Origin: Panax quinquefolius
Lineage: Eukaryota; Streptophyta; Magnoliopsida; Apiales; Araliaceae
Direction of reading: 5' to 3'
Assembly (NCBI GenBank): GCA_020205615.1
Contig: CM035151.1
Coordinates: 15,788,322-15,852,321 of the forward strand
DNA length: 64,000 bases
In this document: piece by piece, positions 1 to 15,100 of the stretch
Layout of the letters: each line of letters starts with the position of its first letter
Position numbering within the stretch: position 1 is the stretch's first letter
Program-made: the position numbers and the translations under genes
Notes under the pieces: generated by a model
Seen by the model: only the letters and a program-made list of their open reading frames with translations
Told to the model about the DNA's origin: nothing
Database searches by the model: none

Positions 1-1171
1 TGTTAGAGGATCCTAATAATTCTGGCCGAGCTTCAGTATGTTCTAATTTCCTTCCTCAGATATTTTTTATCTTTTACATATGAATATTATTTTATATTTT
101 TAACATTACAGATAAAAAACTTGATGTCCTGTTTCATTGTCTCTACAATGGTAGATGTAATGTGTTTTGTTCCCATACATACACCCCCAACCATCCCTAT
201 TCCCTTGGTCCTTTTCTTCCCGTTAAGAGTTCAGTTCTAGTCATGGTCTTGCACATATTTGTAGTAATGTTTATTCTTCTTTTTGTCCATGATTGGCATC
301 CTAAATTCAAATTTAATGTACAAATTATAATGTTTTCCGGGGAATAAACAAACCGTGTTGTGATTAGGAAGCCATAAAAGTCAACCTATTCATGATTTGA
401 CTTGTTCGGGTCTTGCTATCACGTTTTCCTGCTGTACCAAAGTCTGTAGCTCTGGGAAATCTGCTCAAAGATTTTTGATCAATCTATAAAGTGCTTTTAT
501 CTCTCTATTTGCAGTAAATGGCCTTGCAGGCTATAAACTGCTTATGGAATTGTAGGTTGACTTTGATTATCTGCAGATTTTAACATATATGCCTTGTTGT
601 TGGACATGAATGGAAGGCAGGATCTAACTACAACTTATTTATTTTCTCCTTTCTTTTTTTGATGTTCTTACAGCACTTGGCTGCACGAAAAGAGCAGTCT
701 GCATTACGAGCTGTCATCAAGTGCATTGAAGAGTACAAACTTGATGCTGAATTCCCTCCCGAAAACTTGAAGAAGCGCCTTGAACAGTTGGAGAAGGTCA
801 AGAGCGAAAAGAAAAGGCCAGCTGCAGTCCCTGCTAACAAACGATCACGAGCCAGCAATGGAGGCCCCATGCCACCAGCCAAGGCTGGCCGCTTGACCAA
901 TGCCTACGTGTCATCTTTCCCACAAGCTTCTACATTTGTCAGGTCACCCTCACACACCCAATACCCTGCTGGGAGTCCACAATACCTGATGACACCCCCA
1001 ATGTATGGGCATGGCAGCAGGAGCCCACCAGCCAATCATTATGTTTACTCACCCGAGGCAGCGTCTCCTCCTCTAGGGGGATCATATCCAGGAGTTCCAA
1101 TCAATTATCCCGCGTATGGAGGCTATGGGAATGGTCTGGCACCAGGTTATCGGCATGCTTACTACCTATAG
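1..1171 (+). CDS. FRL4: FRIGIDA-like protein 4-type, C-terminal part (5' end outside window)
   Basis: Last two exons of a FRIGIDA-like gene. Exon 1-35 enters in frame, reads EDPNNSGRAS and stops at a GTATGT donor (36). The final exon is 674-1171, after the acceptor TTCTTACAG, in phase 0, with 165 codons to TAG. It contains the conserved block AVIKCIEEYKLDAEFPPE, a basic stretch with KKRPAAVPANKRSR and PMPPAKAGR, then a Pro/Tyr/Ser/Gly-rich low-complexity tail typical of the C-terminus. FRIGIDA-like proteins are nuclear coiled-coil proteins. Some act in flowering-time control, but the role of the FRL4 subgroup is little known. The ATG at 662 lies in the intron next to the acceptor and is not a start. 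Family assignment is firm; the FRL4 subgroup rests on remembered similarity and on synteny with At4g14900. Confidence 0.9.
36..673 (+). other. Intron of the FRL4-like gene
   Basis: A 638-bp T-rich intron between a GTATGT donor and a TTCTTACAG acceptor. Short open frames in it (for example 162-347) have no codon structure or family resemblance. Nothing else is visible. Confidence 0.8.
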
Positions 1172-1804
1172 ACAGGACTAGTCTTTATAAAATGGTGACA
1201 CTGATATGATGACCCTAATCTCTTTCTTACTGGCTTTGTAATCAGACCTTTTAATGGTAGCTATGTGTGTTAATACTTATTCTGACCTGTTCCGTGCTTC
1301 TGCGTTGTTGGAGGGCAGGTGTATTTCTAATGTTGATTAAACTTCTAATAGTAGGTTATGTAAAAAGTAACTAAGAAGCTTCATATCAAAATGAACTCTT
1401 GCTGAAGCTGTTTTTGGTCGTGTTCTTTCTCATTTTAGTATCTGCTCAATTCAAAATAGGTTCTATCCATCTTGAGGAGTGGCTCCTGAAAATATTGCAA
1501 CTTTTGAGTTTTGATATATTCAGTGAATAATTTTTGACTGAATAAAACTTGTACATGGTTCTTGTTGCAGTGGCTGACGAAAATATTTGTTCAATTTGAA
1601 TTTCCACTGTAAAAATTGCACCGTATCAACGGAACATTTGCTTTGCCTTCTGAATACAAGCATTCAAAAACTTCAATTTCAATGGAACCGAAAGCAACAC
1701 AAAATAGCAATAACCAAAAAAAAAAAAAAAAGGGTCTTAAACTACTATTTTCTTGCAAATTTCCAAATTCCAAACTATCGATCAAGAACCAGGTTACACA
1801 AAAC
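1172..1804. other. Convergent 3' ends of FRL4-like and FdC1
   Basis: Contains the presumed 3' UTR of the FRL gene from the left and of ferredoxin C1 from the right. An uninterrupted run of about 16 A lies near 1716-1731. No further gene or repeat is seen. Confidence 0.6.
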
Positions 1805-2266
1805 TTAATCATTGGCAGTGGCTAACTGCATTGCCAGCAGCTCTTCCTCAGGTATAGTCTTGATGTGACAATCCGACCGCGGATACGCAGCGCATAACAA
1901 AGCGAACCCACGTTCCACAACATCATCACTAAGCATTCCTTCACTCTGATCAACTTCTCCACTGAGAAGCCGAGCAGGGCAAGTCATACAGACCCCAAGC
2001 TTGCAGTCATGCGGCACAGACATCCCAATGTCTAGTGCCTTGGACAGAATTGTCTCATCAGCCTCAACCTCAAGCTCAGTGGTTTGGCCCTCGTGCTCTA
2101 TTGTCACTTTGTGAGACCGGACGACAAAGGGGCGGCCGCGGCGAGAGCCGGGCCGTGCACCATGGTTTTGGCTTAGGTTTAGGTGTAGGGGAGGAAGATA
2201 GGGTTGGGTTTTATTGGATGTTGTTAGTGTGAAGGATGGAGTAGTTGTGAAATGGAGGGTTGCCAT
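1805..2266 (-). CDS. FDC1: Ferredoxin C1, plastid [2Fe-2S] ferredoxin with C-terminal extension
   Basis: Intronless 153-codon gene. Residues 1 to about 50 are Ser/Thr/Pro/Arg-rich without acidic residues, as in a chloroplast transit peptide. A [2Fe-2S] ferredoxin fold follows (about 53-130). Cluster ligands are Cys88, Cys93 and Cys96 in CKLGVCMTC, and Cys125 in LLCAAYP. The tail EEELLAMQLATAND extends past ordinary photosynthetic ferredoxins and marks FdC1 (Arabidopsis At4g14890). Known family members accept electrons from photosystem I but do not support NADP reduction by FNR; other partners are proposed. The start is the only ATG ahead of the transit peptide. A TATA-like box lies about 75 bp upstream. 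All ligands are present and the frame is intact. Confidence 0.95.
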   Translation of the reverse strand: MATLHFTTTPSFTLTTSNKTQPYLPPLHLNLSQNHGARPGSRRGRPFVVRSHKVTIEHEGQTTELEVEADETILSKALDIGMSVPHDCKLGVCMTCPARLLSGEVDQSEGMLSDDVVERGFALLCAAYPRSDCHIKTIPEEELLAMQLATAND

Positions 2267-2341
2267 GGCTTATGCGAGTTGGGGAAAATGAGGGAGGAGT
2301 ATAGAGGATCTTCGGTTTTTGTGAGGATAAGGTTTTGTTGG

Positions 2342-2350
2342 TTATATAAA
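2342..2350 (-). promoter_or_regulatory. TATA box of FdC1
   Basis: On the minus strand this reads TTTATATAA, about 75 bp upstream of the FdC1 ATG at 2266. Position and sequence suit a plant core promoter; inference only. Confidence 0.5.
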
Positions 2351-3121
2351 GTAATTAATGAAATTTTATGACACTATTTATCAGGCCATCCCAAGTTTAC
2401 TGCGTCTAATATCCACTTATCTATAGTGGAGTATTTAGATGGCACACCCTCAGAATCGCGGATAAGAATACCAAACACTAACGAGACCATTTGCATTGAT
2501 ATTAGCATCATTGTTGACTTCAACAAAATAGTTAGAGGCTGGCTTGCGCCCCTTATAATCGACTTATAACTTGAAATTTTGAGAAAACAATCCTACCATA
2601 TTATCGAATCTAATCGAATCAGATATAGAGCTGTTAAGAGATAAATAAATACCACCTTAAAATTAGCAGCCTTGAGAAATGTTTTTGATTATATTTTTTT
2701 TATGCCCATCATGAAGAAAAAGAATATACGCAGGAGATTCACGAGCTTTACTTGCAAAACATAATTAGAGGAGTAAATAAAAAGAATTGTTATGACTTTT
2801 ACATATTGAGGAAACGTGTTATTATGAAAAATAATTTAATAATTAGTACAATTAAGAAAGTTATTAGTGAAAATGAGAGATATTGACATTTTGTATGTTA
2901 GCAGTTTCAATTTTTCCCATGGACCCAAAATTATAATTTAGTCAAGGTTTGAATGTGGGCCCAAAATTATAATTTAGTTAAGGATTGCATGTGGGTCCAA
3001 AATTACAGGGATGATTCGTTGGCGGCCTTTCAAACCTATGAAGGGCTAAACAAATATCATCGCGATAAACGCCGGCGTATTGGCATATTTTAATATAATT
3101 ATTACTCCATATAATAATAAT
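2351..3121. promoter_or_regulatory. Shared divergent promoter region of FdC1 and cysteine synthase
   Basis: About 0.8 kb between two divergently transcribed genes. AT-rich, no open frame of interest, with a short tandem repeat at 2921-3009. Both neighbours begin with a TATA box facing away from this interval, so regulatory elements may be shared. Confidence 0.45.
2921..3009. repeat. Short tandem repeat, about 2.4 copies of 36-37 bp
   Basis: Unit starts GG(A/C/T)CCAAAATTATAATTTA and is repeated at 2921, 2958 and, shortened, at 2994. It sits in the promoter side of the cysteine synthase gene. Confidence 0.8.
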
Positions 3122-3128
3122 TATATAA
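3122..3128 (+). promoter_or_regulatory. TATA box of cysteine synthase gene
   Basis: TATATAA, about 100 bp before the probable splice donor AAACAG|GTGATT at 3226/3227 that ends the non-coding first exon. Transcription would start near 3155. Inference from sequence and spacing. Confidence 0.5.
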
Positions 3129-3569
3129 GGCGAAGAATGTGCTTAGCCTGAAAGTTGGTCTTGTTCATTTGACACTGCATCGTTAGCTTCGACGAAGTCG
3201 TTCCATTTCTCGTATTTGTCAAACAGGTGATTTTCTTTCTCTAGATTTTTAGAAGCATGAGGATATCGATACCGATTCTAATTTTATATGAAACAATTTT
3301 TTTTTCAAATTTAATACTGTACATTTGTTTTTTGATAATTGGTGGGATGTGGAAACTTAATTATTATTTTATTTTCAGTAATAAAATCATCCAATCTTCT
3401 TGTTATGGTATATATACATACACATGTATATGAAATTATCTGTAAGTTGATAGATAAAGTTGCAAGTGCCGTTTCTCTGTTGTGCTGTATTACATCTTAT
3501 AGCTGGGTTATTTCTAAAAAAGAAAAATTGTTGATACCCATTTTTTGATTGTAGTTATAATAACAAATT

Positions 3570-7519
<3,950 letters not shown>

Positions 7520-8340
7520 GCTGATTTTCAGAGTGGACTATATTCTTCTCCTGGGAGAGAAATAGTTTCAACTGGGAATAGCTTGGGCTCTTCATGATAC
7601 TTTCAGAATACTAGTCAGAATGTTTTATTTTGGTTCGTATTTATAGGATTATAAACTTTGTTGGTTGTTTGGGGGGACCTGTTTAAAAGTTTTTGGCTTT
7701 AATAATTTATGGTTAGCATGGTTCTCATTGATTTTTGTTATGAAAAACTTTCATTTGTTGATTTTTGTTAGATTGTTGCGAAACTACTTCTCTCCTCTCT
7801 AAAAAAAAAGTTACCACGCAAATATTTATTATTTCAGTCCTTCTACGTGGACAGGAAATTAGGACCGGAAAATTGGAACCCAAAATACTATATTTTATAA
7901 AAAATATTTGTTGAAATAAATATTATATATTTTTTTAGAATTACAATAAATAAAAAAAAATAAAATTGGACCGGTCCAATTTTTTTCATGTCTGCCAAGA
8001 CTTTTCCTTATTCATTTCCCTCTTATATTAAGTTCAGAACAGAACTTTACCCTAAGGCTTTGTAACCATACGATAATAAATATTCATTAAAATGGTGATA
8101 AAACAGACATAAATAGTCCCCCAAGAAAAATTGATGTTACAATTGAATAGGAATTGATAAAAAAATCCCGGTCTCATTCATTTAATCATCAAGCCTAGCA
8201 CGTATTGCTCTACATTTATCTAAATAAAAATTAACTCTCAAAATCAACTCTTTCAGCAAATTCCAAACTCCAAAAGTTCAAACTTTCCAAATTCCAATTC
8301 CGGAAATATATGTGGCAGGGGTAGATCCATTTCTTCATTC
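7520..8340. other. Convergent intergenic region, cysteine synthase / SecE1
   Basis: Holds the 3' UTR of the cysteine synthase gene on the left and of SecE1 on the right. AT-rich; no gene, repeat or RNA recognised. Confidence 0.6.
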
Positions 8341-8844
8341 TCAACCGAAGAAATCCTGAAAACCTCTACCAGCAAAAACCTGATCGGAGAGTTCAGCCAA
8401 AACAGCATTAACAGTTAATAAAACAATACTCGAACCGACAATAACTCCGAGCACAACTCCGGTGGTGCCCAATACCTTATTGAACGGCGGCCACTCGATT
8501 TGTCCAATCTCCTCCCCCACTCCGCTCCAAAAGTTTTCACCTCCTTTACTTTCTCTCTCCTTCATTGCCTTCTTAATCTCCGAACCCTATTCAGATAATT
8601 CATCTTCCTTTTGTTGGGTACTCGAGATTTTAGATTCAGATTCTTCAGAAGAGACGCTGCTACTTTTGGGTTCTTCAATGGCGTTGATAATGGTGAATCG
8701 CTTGCTTCTGATTTTGGGATAATTGATGGATTTGGTGGTGAAAATTGGTTGCGGTGTGATTCGTGAGGAGATGATTGGGTAATTGGGTTTTCGTGAGCTT
8801 GAGAAGGATGGTGAGACTGGGAACCGGGAGAGAGAGACTGCCAT
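8341..8844 (-). CDS. SECE1: Plastid preprotein translocase subunit SecE1, interrupted by an in-frame TAG
   Basis: SecE1 is the small thylakoid-membrane subunit of the plastid SecY-SecE translocase. The reading frame from the ATG at 8844 to TAA at 8341 is 167 codons, usual for the family, but codon 86 (8587-8589) is TAG. Before it lie a basic Ser-rich transit peptide (MAVSLSRFPVSPSF) and an acidic linker ending KEDELSE. After it, in the same frame, come GSEIKKAMKERE, the conserved block EEIGQIEWPPFNKVLGTTG, and one membrane segment VVLGVIVGSSIVLLTVNAVL, ending FAGRGFQDFFG. The part after the stop is strongly conserved, so the gene looks functional except for this codon. CAG to TAG would be one transition. 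No splice sites remove it. The position matches At4g14870. An internal start at 8565 would lose targeting. Confidence 0.9.
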
Positions 8845-8908
8845 TTTTCTGCGTAAGTATAGGCGTATAGGAAAACAGTGAACTGTTTGGATGGCAAAAA
8901 AGGGAAGT

Positions 8909-9042
8909 GTTTAGCATGAAGTTTATTTTTGGGTAAGTTGGTCAATTGACCAATAGAGTGCTGACACAGGCGATATTGTATGTGTGTTAGTATTTTATTG
9001 GTCAATTGACCAACTTACCAAAAAATAAACTTCATACTAACC
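8909..9042. mobile_element. Fold-back MITE, copy 1
   Basis: A near-perfect palindrome: the arm TTAGCATGAAGTTTATTTTT...GTAAGTTGGTCAATTGACCAA is repeated inverted on the right, ending CTAACC. About 134 bp with no coding capacity. It lies just upstream of SecE1. Four related copies occur at 9505, 11916, 20182 and 26315. Confidence 0.85.
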
Positions 9043-9504
9043 GGATCTACAAAAAAGGTAATGTGAGTCTGGTGGTTTGAAGTGGGTCGGATCCTGTAGC
9101 CCAAGCTCCATTTGCTCTTCTTACGTCATATGTTTGAATGAACTGAATACCAAAGTCCAGATCTAAATGTAGTGTGATTGGGGCCCAATTTTTTGATCCA
9201 AACAGATGAATGGATCCATGACTCCAGGTGTTTGAGTTGATTGAGATGACATAACCGGCCCATACAGTACAGTAGTACACTAGTACTGACAATTTATCCT
9301 ACTATTTAACTAAGCATATAATATGTTTCTACCCTGAGGTTGATGTGGCAATGAATGATGATAGCAGTTATATTATGTATTGCCAGAAAATTAATAATAA
9401 ATAAAATATTAGTGATGATGGCCTACCCCTTGGATACAGTCTTCATCTATGAATCCCTGTTTGTCTGAACATACACAAACGTTTTCTTGGTAGAAAACGG
9501 AAGT

Positions 9505-9632
9505 GGTTAGTATGAAATTTATTCTTGAATAAATTGGTCAATAGAGTATTGACATGTAGATGAAATTTTGTATGTGTCAATATTCTATTTATCAATTGAT
9601 CAACTTACTAAAAAATAAATTTCATGCTAACC
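9505..9632. mobile_element. Fold-back MITE, copy 2
   Basis: Same family as 8909-9042: GGTTAGTATGAAATTTATTC on the left, inverted TTTCATGCTAACC on the right. The inner TTGACC block of the left arm is missing, so this copy is slightly shorter. Confidence 0.8.
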
Positions 9633-9697
9633 GGATCCGTATAAAATGGATCAAAGATATGTAATCAATTTAATTTTGTTTTCAAGAGTAAAAAACA

Positions 9698-9972
9698 TTT
9701 CATCCGTCTCATAATATATGATATTTTAGGTGATTTTATTTGTTCTAAATTATTTGACGTTTTAAAAAATTTAGGAGAATTAATTACAATCTTTTCAAAA
9801 TTATTTTTCATAGAAAAATATTACAGATGAGAGAAAGTATGAGATAAGACGATAATAAATAAGATTTTAAGGGTATTATAGACAATTGATATTATATGTA
9901 ATATTTTCTAATTATTTTCTTAATTCTTGTGCACAACTCTAAAATGTCATATATCATGAGACGGAGAGAGTA
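9698..9972. mobile_element. Stowaway-like MITE
   Basis: The left end has CCGTCTCATAATATATGA; the right end is its inverse TCATATATCATGAGACGG, followed by AGAGAGTA. CTCC(G)TC-type ends, about 275 bp, no coding capacity. This is the form of Stowaway (Tc1/mariner-derived) elements. Confidence 0.7.
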
Positions 9973-10134
9973 TCTAACTTCTCATCTCTATTTATAGTTT
10001 CATTTATTTTTTTCTTACTTAAAGTGTCCCATCAGGTATCAAAATAGAGATCATCACCTGACTTTTACACTGTTCGAGATACAGTTATGTGGGGCCTATC
10101 GAATTTAACAATTGTTTTAGGCTTCTCAAACACA

Positions 10135-11822
10135 CACTATAAGAAAAGGCTATTCTTGACGGAACTGATTCCGTTGATATTAAGCTATTTTTGACGGAAT
10201 TTTCCGTCAATTATAATTCCTTCGAAAATAATTTTATTTCGACAAATTTTGTCAGAAGTATTATTACTTCCGTGGCGCCAAATTTCCCGCCAACACGAAA
10301 CCTATAGTCGGCGAAATAAGAGTTATATCCGAAAGAATTTTCATCGAAGTTAATATAATTTCGAGAGATTAATTTCGACAAAAATTCCGTCGAAAATAAA
10401 AGGGATAAGGTCCAAAAATGCCCCTGACATTTTCTCCAATGTCTACCGAGCACCCTATACTTTTTTTTTGTCCAAAAATACCCTTAACGTTACAATTTTT
10501 GGGTCATTCGTGCTCTCTGCTAAATAAGTTAATGCTAACTAGACTAACATCCGTCCAAATTGATTACGTGGCAGCCACATGGGCATACTAAAAATACTAA
10601 TTAAAAAAATATTAAATACTAATTAAAAAAATACTAAAATACTAATTAAAAAATACTAATAAATAAAAATTACAAAAATACTAAAATACTAAAATTCAAA
10701 TTATTTTGTTAATTAAAAAAAATACTAAAATACTAAAATTATTTTACTAAATATTAGTATTATATACTTTTTACTTTTTACTTTTTACTAAATATTAGTA
10801 TAACATATCAAATTTTACTAAATATTTAGTATTATATTTTACTAAAATACTGAATTTACTAAAATTTAACGTAATTTTTTTTCTATTACTAATTTTTTTT
10901 ACTAAAATACGAATATATTTAGTATTATATTTTATTAAAATAAAATTTTACTAAAATTTAACGTTAAATTAATAATTAAAAATTTGCATCTGCATAATCT
11001 TTAAAATCTTTTCTGCAAAATAAATTAATAATTAAAATGCCTCATACCTACAGAGTTTTAATTAAATGTTTAACGATGCAGACATAGACATTAATTACTA
11101 GAATTCATACGTAAAAAGTTTTGATATTAAACAGCAAGAATAAATTAGGAAATAAAAAATGGAATTAAGGCTTATATAATCCGTTTGTCAAGGAAACTAG
11201 AATATGATTCTACCAGAGCTTTAAGGAATTATTCCTTCATTCATGATGAAGAAAATAAGTTGTTAGCGTTATAAATAAAATGGGATAAATTATTTTGTTA
11301 ATTAAAAAATACTAGTATTTTACAAAATATTAGTATTATATACTAAAATTATTTTGTTAATTAAAAAAATACTAAATATTTAGTAAAATTTAGTATGTTA
11401 TACTAATATTTAGTAAAAGTAAAAAGTATATAATACTAATATTTAGTAAAATAATTTTAGTATTTTAGTATTTTTTAATTAACAAAATAATTTGAATTTT
11501 AGTATTTTTGTAATTTTTTTTTAGTATTTTAGTATTTTTTTAATTAGTATTTTAGTATATTTTTTAATTAGTATTTAGTATTTTTTTAATTAGTATTTTT
11601 AGTATGTCCATGTGGCTGCCACGTAATCAATTTGCACGGATGTTAGTCTAGTTGGAACAGCTGTTAACGGCAGGGGCACGAATGACCCAAAAATTGTAAG
11701 GTTAAGAGTATTTTTGGACAAAAAAAAAGTATAGGGTGCTCGGTAGACATTAGATAAAATGTCAAAGGTATTTTTGGACCTTATCCCAAAAATAAAACTT
11801 AAAACTTAATTTTTCTGCAGTG
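10135..11822. mobile_element. CACTA-like non-autonomous element carrying an inner fold-back element
   Basis: Begins CACTATAAGAAAAGG and ends TTTTTCTGCAGTG, the inverse of a CACTNNAGAAAA end. Subterminal sequence (10150-10400) has repeated GACGGAA, TCCGTC and TTTCGAC words, as CACTA subterminal regions do. The 3-bp flanks (ACA, CCT) do not match, so the ends are not proven. The interior is taken up by the fold-back at 10403-11787. Confidence 0.45.
10403..11787. mobile_element. Long-terminal-inverted-repeat fold-back element (MULE-like)
   Basis: The left end GGGATAAGGTCCAAAAATGC is mirrored by the right end ...TTTTTGGACCTTATCCC. The complementarity runs through ACCGAGCACCCTATAC and GGGTCATTCGTGC and then through several hundred bases of TACTAAAATACTAA repeats, so each arm exceeds about 400 bp. 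Both flanks read close to AAAATAAAA, possibly a 9-bp target duplication as in Mutator-like elements. The interior (about 10970-11270) is non-coding. Confidence 0.75.
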
Positions 11823-11915
11823 CCTCCCCCACTCCTCACACTCTCGCTCTCTCTTCTCTCTATGAAAAGGTTAAAATAAACAGAGCTTTAATTAGTATAT
11901 AATAATGGAGAAAGT

Positions 11916-12051
11916 GGTTAGCATGAAGTTCATTTTTGAGTAAGTTGGTCAATTAACCAATAGAGTGCTGACACGCTGACGATGCTCTATGTGTGTTAGT
12001 ATTCTATCGGTCAATTGATTAATTTATCCAAAAATAAACTTCACGTTAACC
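11916..12051. mobile_element. Fold-back MITE, copy 3
   Basis: Same family as 8909-9042, with arms GGTTAGCATGAAGTTCATTT and inverse AATAAACTTCACGTTAACC. Just right of the CACTA-like element. Confidence 0.8.
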
Positions 12052-12169
12052 GAATCCAATTATGGAGGTTGCTAGCTCCTGAATCTTGAGTCATTGTCAT
12101 TAAGATATGGCCTTTATAGCTTCTCTTCCTTTCTTTCAAAAATCTTTAGATATGGACATTTATAGACTT

Positions 12170-15100
12170 TGTGACAACCCCAAAATAGGTCCATTCCATC
12201 CAACCCATTCTGAGTCGCCAAATACATGGTACAGAGTACAACTACAACTTTATTACAACAATTGTCGTGCAAAATACAATAACACATATACTGTGAGTTT
12301 GGATACAAATATATACCAAATGTGACACATGTCCCAACCGTGGACAACACCTCACATTGACACCTTACATAAAGGTATAGTCAAAAACTGTTTTAGAAAC
12401 TAAAATCTTTGGGAAGTGCTCGAGAAACCTTCGATACATGGGAGGCCACGATTCAGGTTATGATAGATATCATATGGGTTACGAGAATTATCTTTGGTTG
12501 ACCTAATAGACCCCAAAGAAAAACGAGAAGATTACTTATCATATTCTTCCCAATGGTGAGTCTTCTCTTGATTTATCATTATCTCCATTTGTCTCAAATT
12601 GAGAATTATACTTCAAACAAACACCAAGATTATATAGGTAGTGCTCGTAAATATACTCAAAGAAGTGGATGAAAGCATAACCCCTCTTATGATGACACGA
12701 GGTTGTATGTCATTAGACATCTTGTATGATAGTGGCAAAACACCTTCCAACGTTGGGTTCGCTTTCTCCTATATGATTCACCAAATATAACTACTAAAAG
12801 ATGTATACAACACACTTTTCTATACTTGTTAGTGGAGAACTCCACAACTAGAGACCATTCTATTCCTTGTTACCCTCATTTCGACCAAATTTACACTTTT
12901 ATTACCCGAAAGGAATTGTGAAGCAAAAGGGTGAAACAACTAGCTTCAAGATAAAGAATATCATGACTAAAGATAATTAAATTATCAATAGCCTTCATCA
13001 ATAACAAATCGTAGATTTAGAACATATGGTAGATGATAAAATTTCAACCATAGTCATAGTGAACGAAAGCAATCCATTAGAAGAGTCAAATAAACAATAT
13101 GATTCTATTATCTTCTCCATGTTAAAAGTCCACCAACAATGTTTTATCTCTCGTAACATCAATCATCAGCTTCCTTTCCACAATTATATGAATATCTCAT
13201 AATCATAATTGTAATTCTAAATTCTCTTCGCACTCCAAGATTTAATATAATTTTTATCACATGTCTTTACCGAAACATCAAAGATCATGGTTATACCAAA
13301 TCAGCAGTTCTGCTCATAATCATACTAATAAATTCATCTTTGCACTACTACCAAAGAAATTCATCCACGATTCATCTTCGCACCACCGCCAAAGATATTC
13401 AACAACATGTCATCTTTTGCACTACTGCAAAAAAAGATATTCATTAATGATTCATCTTTGCACTACAAAAGCCAAAGATATTCCTCAACAGATTCATATT
13501 TGCAGACCTCTGTGCCAAATATATTAATATCTCAAAGAAATATATAATCATTTCAGAATTTATATAAACAATAATTATAACCATGTTGATCAATTCACCT
13601 TTGCACTTAAGCTAAAGATATTCAATTATAAATTCAATGGTCATGATCATACCAGTCACAATTCAACTTTTTACTACTGGCCAAAGAGAACCCTAGTCAT
13701 GATCATACCAATAATCTACCCATCTTTATACTCAAGTGAAAGAGAATTTCAACATCAGGGTTATAAAAATGTTATATATGATAATAAAATCAATATAATC
13801 AATATATAGTTTTAATCTCCAGAGTAATATTCATAAATCAACTATAATTTGGTTAGAAAAAGAAACCAATTTTGTAGTGAATAAGACCGTGAATAGTAAC
13901 TTATGAATAAAGTAATCGTGAATAGTAACTCATGAATAGTAACCCTGACACAAAAAGGTAGAAATTCCACAATAAAATCCATACCAATATTTCGGTATAA
14001 TGATATTGAAAGAATAACATTTCTTAAACTTATAAACAATTTATTTTAATTGTTTACACTTTACTAAATAATGCATTTAATCATCATAAAATGCTAAACT
14101 TATAAGATTTCATCACCAATAACCAAAACCCTCATCAAAAATCTGCATATACCACATATATGATTCTCAAGCCATAAAATCATATTTTCCAATTTTCTTC
14201 CTTCACATAACATATTTAACTCATTTATTCATAACTAGTCCATTTTCATGAAAAATATCAAATCAGTTCCAAAAATATTTCTTTTCTGGGATTTAGCAGA
14301 ATATAGTCCCATATTGAACATATATTTTTCTTAGAATTTTTAAAATTCATTTACTATTTTTCATATGGCCAAAACCGCCGAATATTTAGACATTTATCAT
14401 AAATTGTACTTTTATCCAAAAATTCTGAAATTCACAGAGCACACTGATATTATATGGATGTAATCCCAATAACAATTTCATCAATTTTGGAGTTAACCAC
14501 AAGGAATTATAAGCGGTTACTTTTAAAATAGTCTTTTCTCATAAAATTCATAACTCTTAATCTATACATCCAAAAATCACCATTTTTGGAAACAATCAAT
14601 AAAACTCATCAACATATCATTTCAAATTTTTCCAGAATTTTTGAAGGTCGGAAGAAGTACGAATCGAAAAACATAATAACCCTTAAAATCCTTTACTATC
14701 CCTTACCTCAAAAAAAGAAAGACTTCCGATTTGGATATCGTGATGTATGATTTCAGAAACTTGCATCGATGAATATCAACTCACCAAGTATCTAAATACT
14801 CACAAAATATACTCAATAATCTAGAGAGAAATAGAGAAAGCTTATGTTTCGGTGTGATTTTCAATTCTAACTTAGCCTCTATTTATAGAAAATTTTAGCA
14901 GCAGACTTGACTGCAACCCGATGGCTTTACTTGCTATTATTCCCACCCACCACATTTGAAATAAAATTCAGCACATTTCTTCACCAACCACAAGTGGGGC
15001 CCACTCAATTCTAGAATTTTCCACCAAAATGCTAAATTCGGATACTTCAATAATTTTCAACCATTCACCTCTTAAAATTCATAACAAATCATACGCTCAT

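Noticed and set aside
659..673. Start codon at 659/662 for the FRL frame
   Set aside because: It lies within the intron and acceptor; the exon at 1-35 joins in frame.
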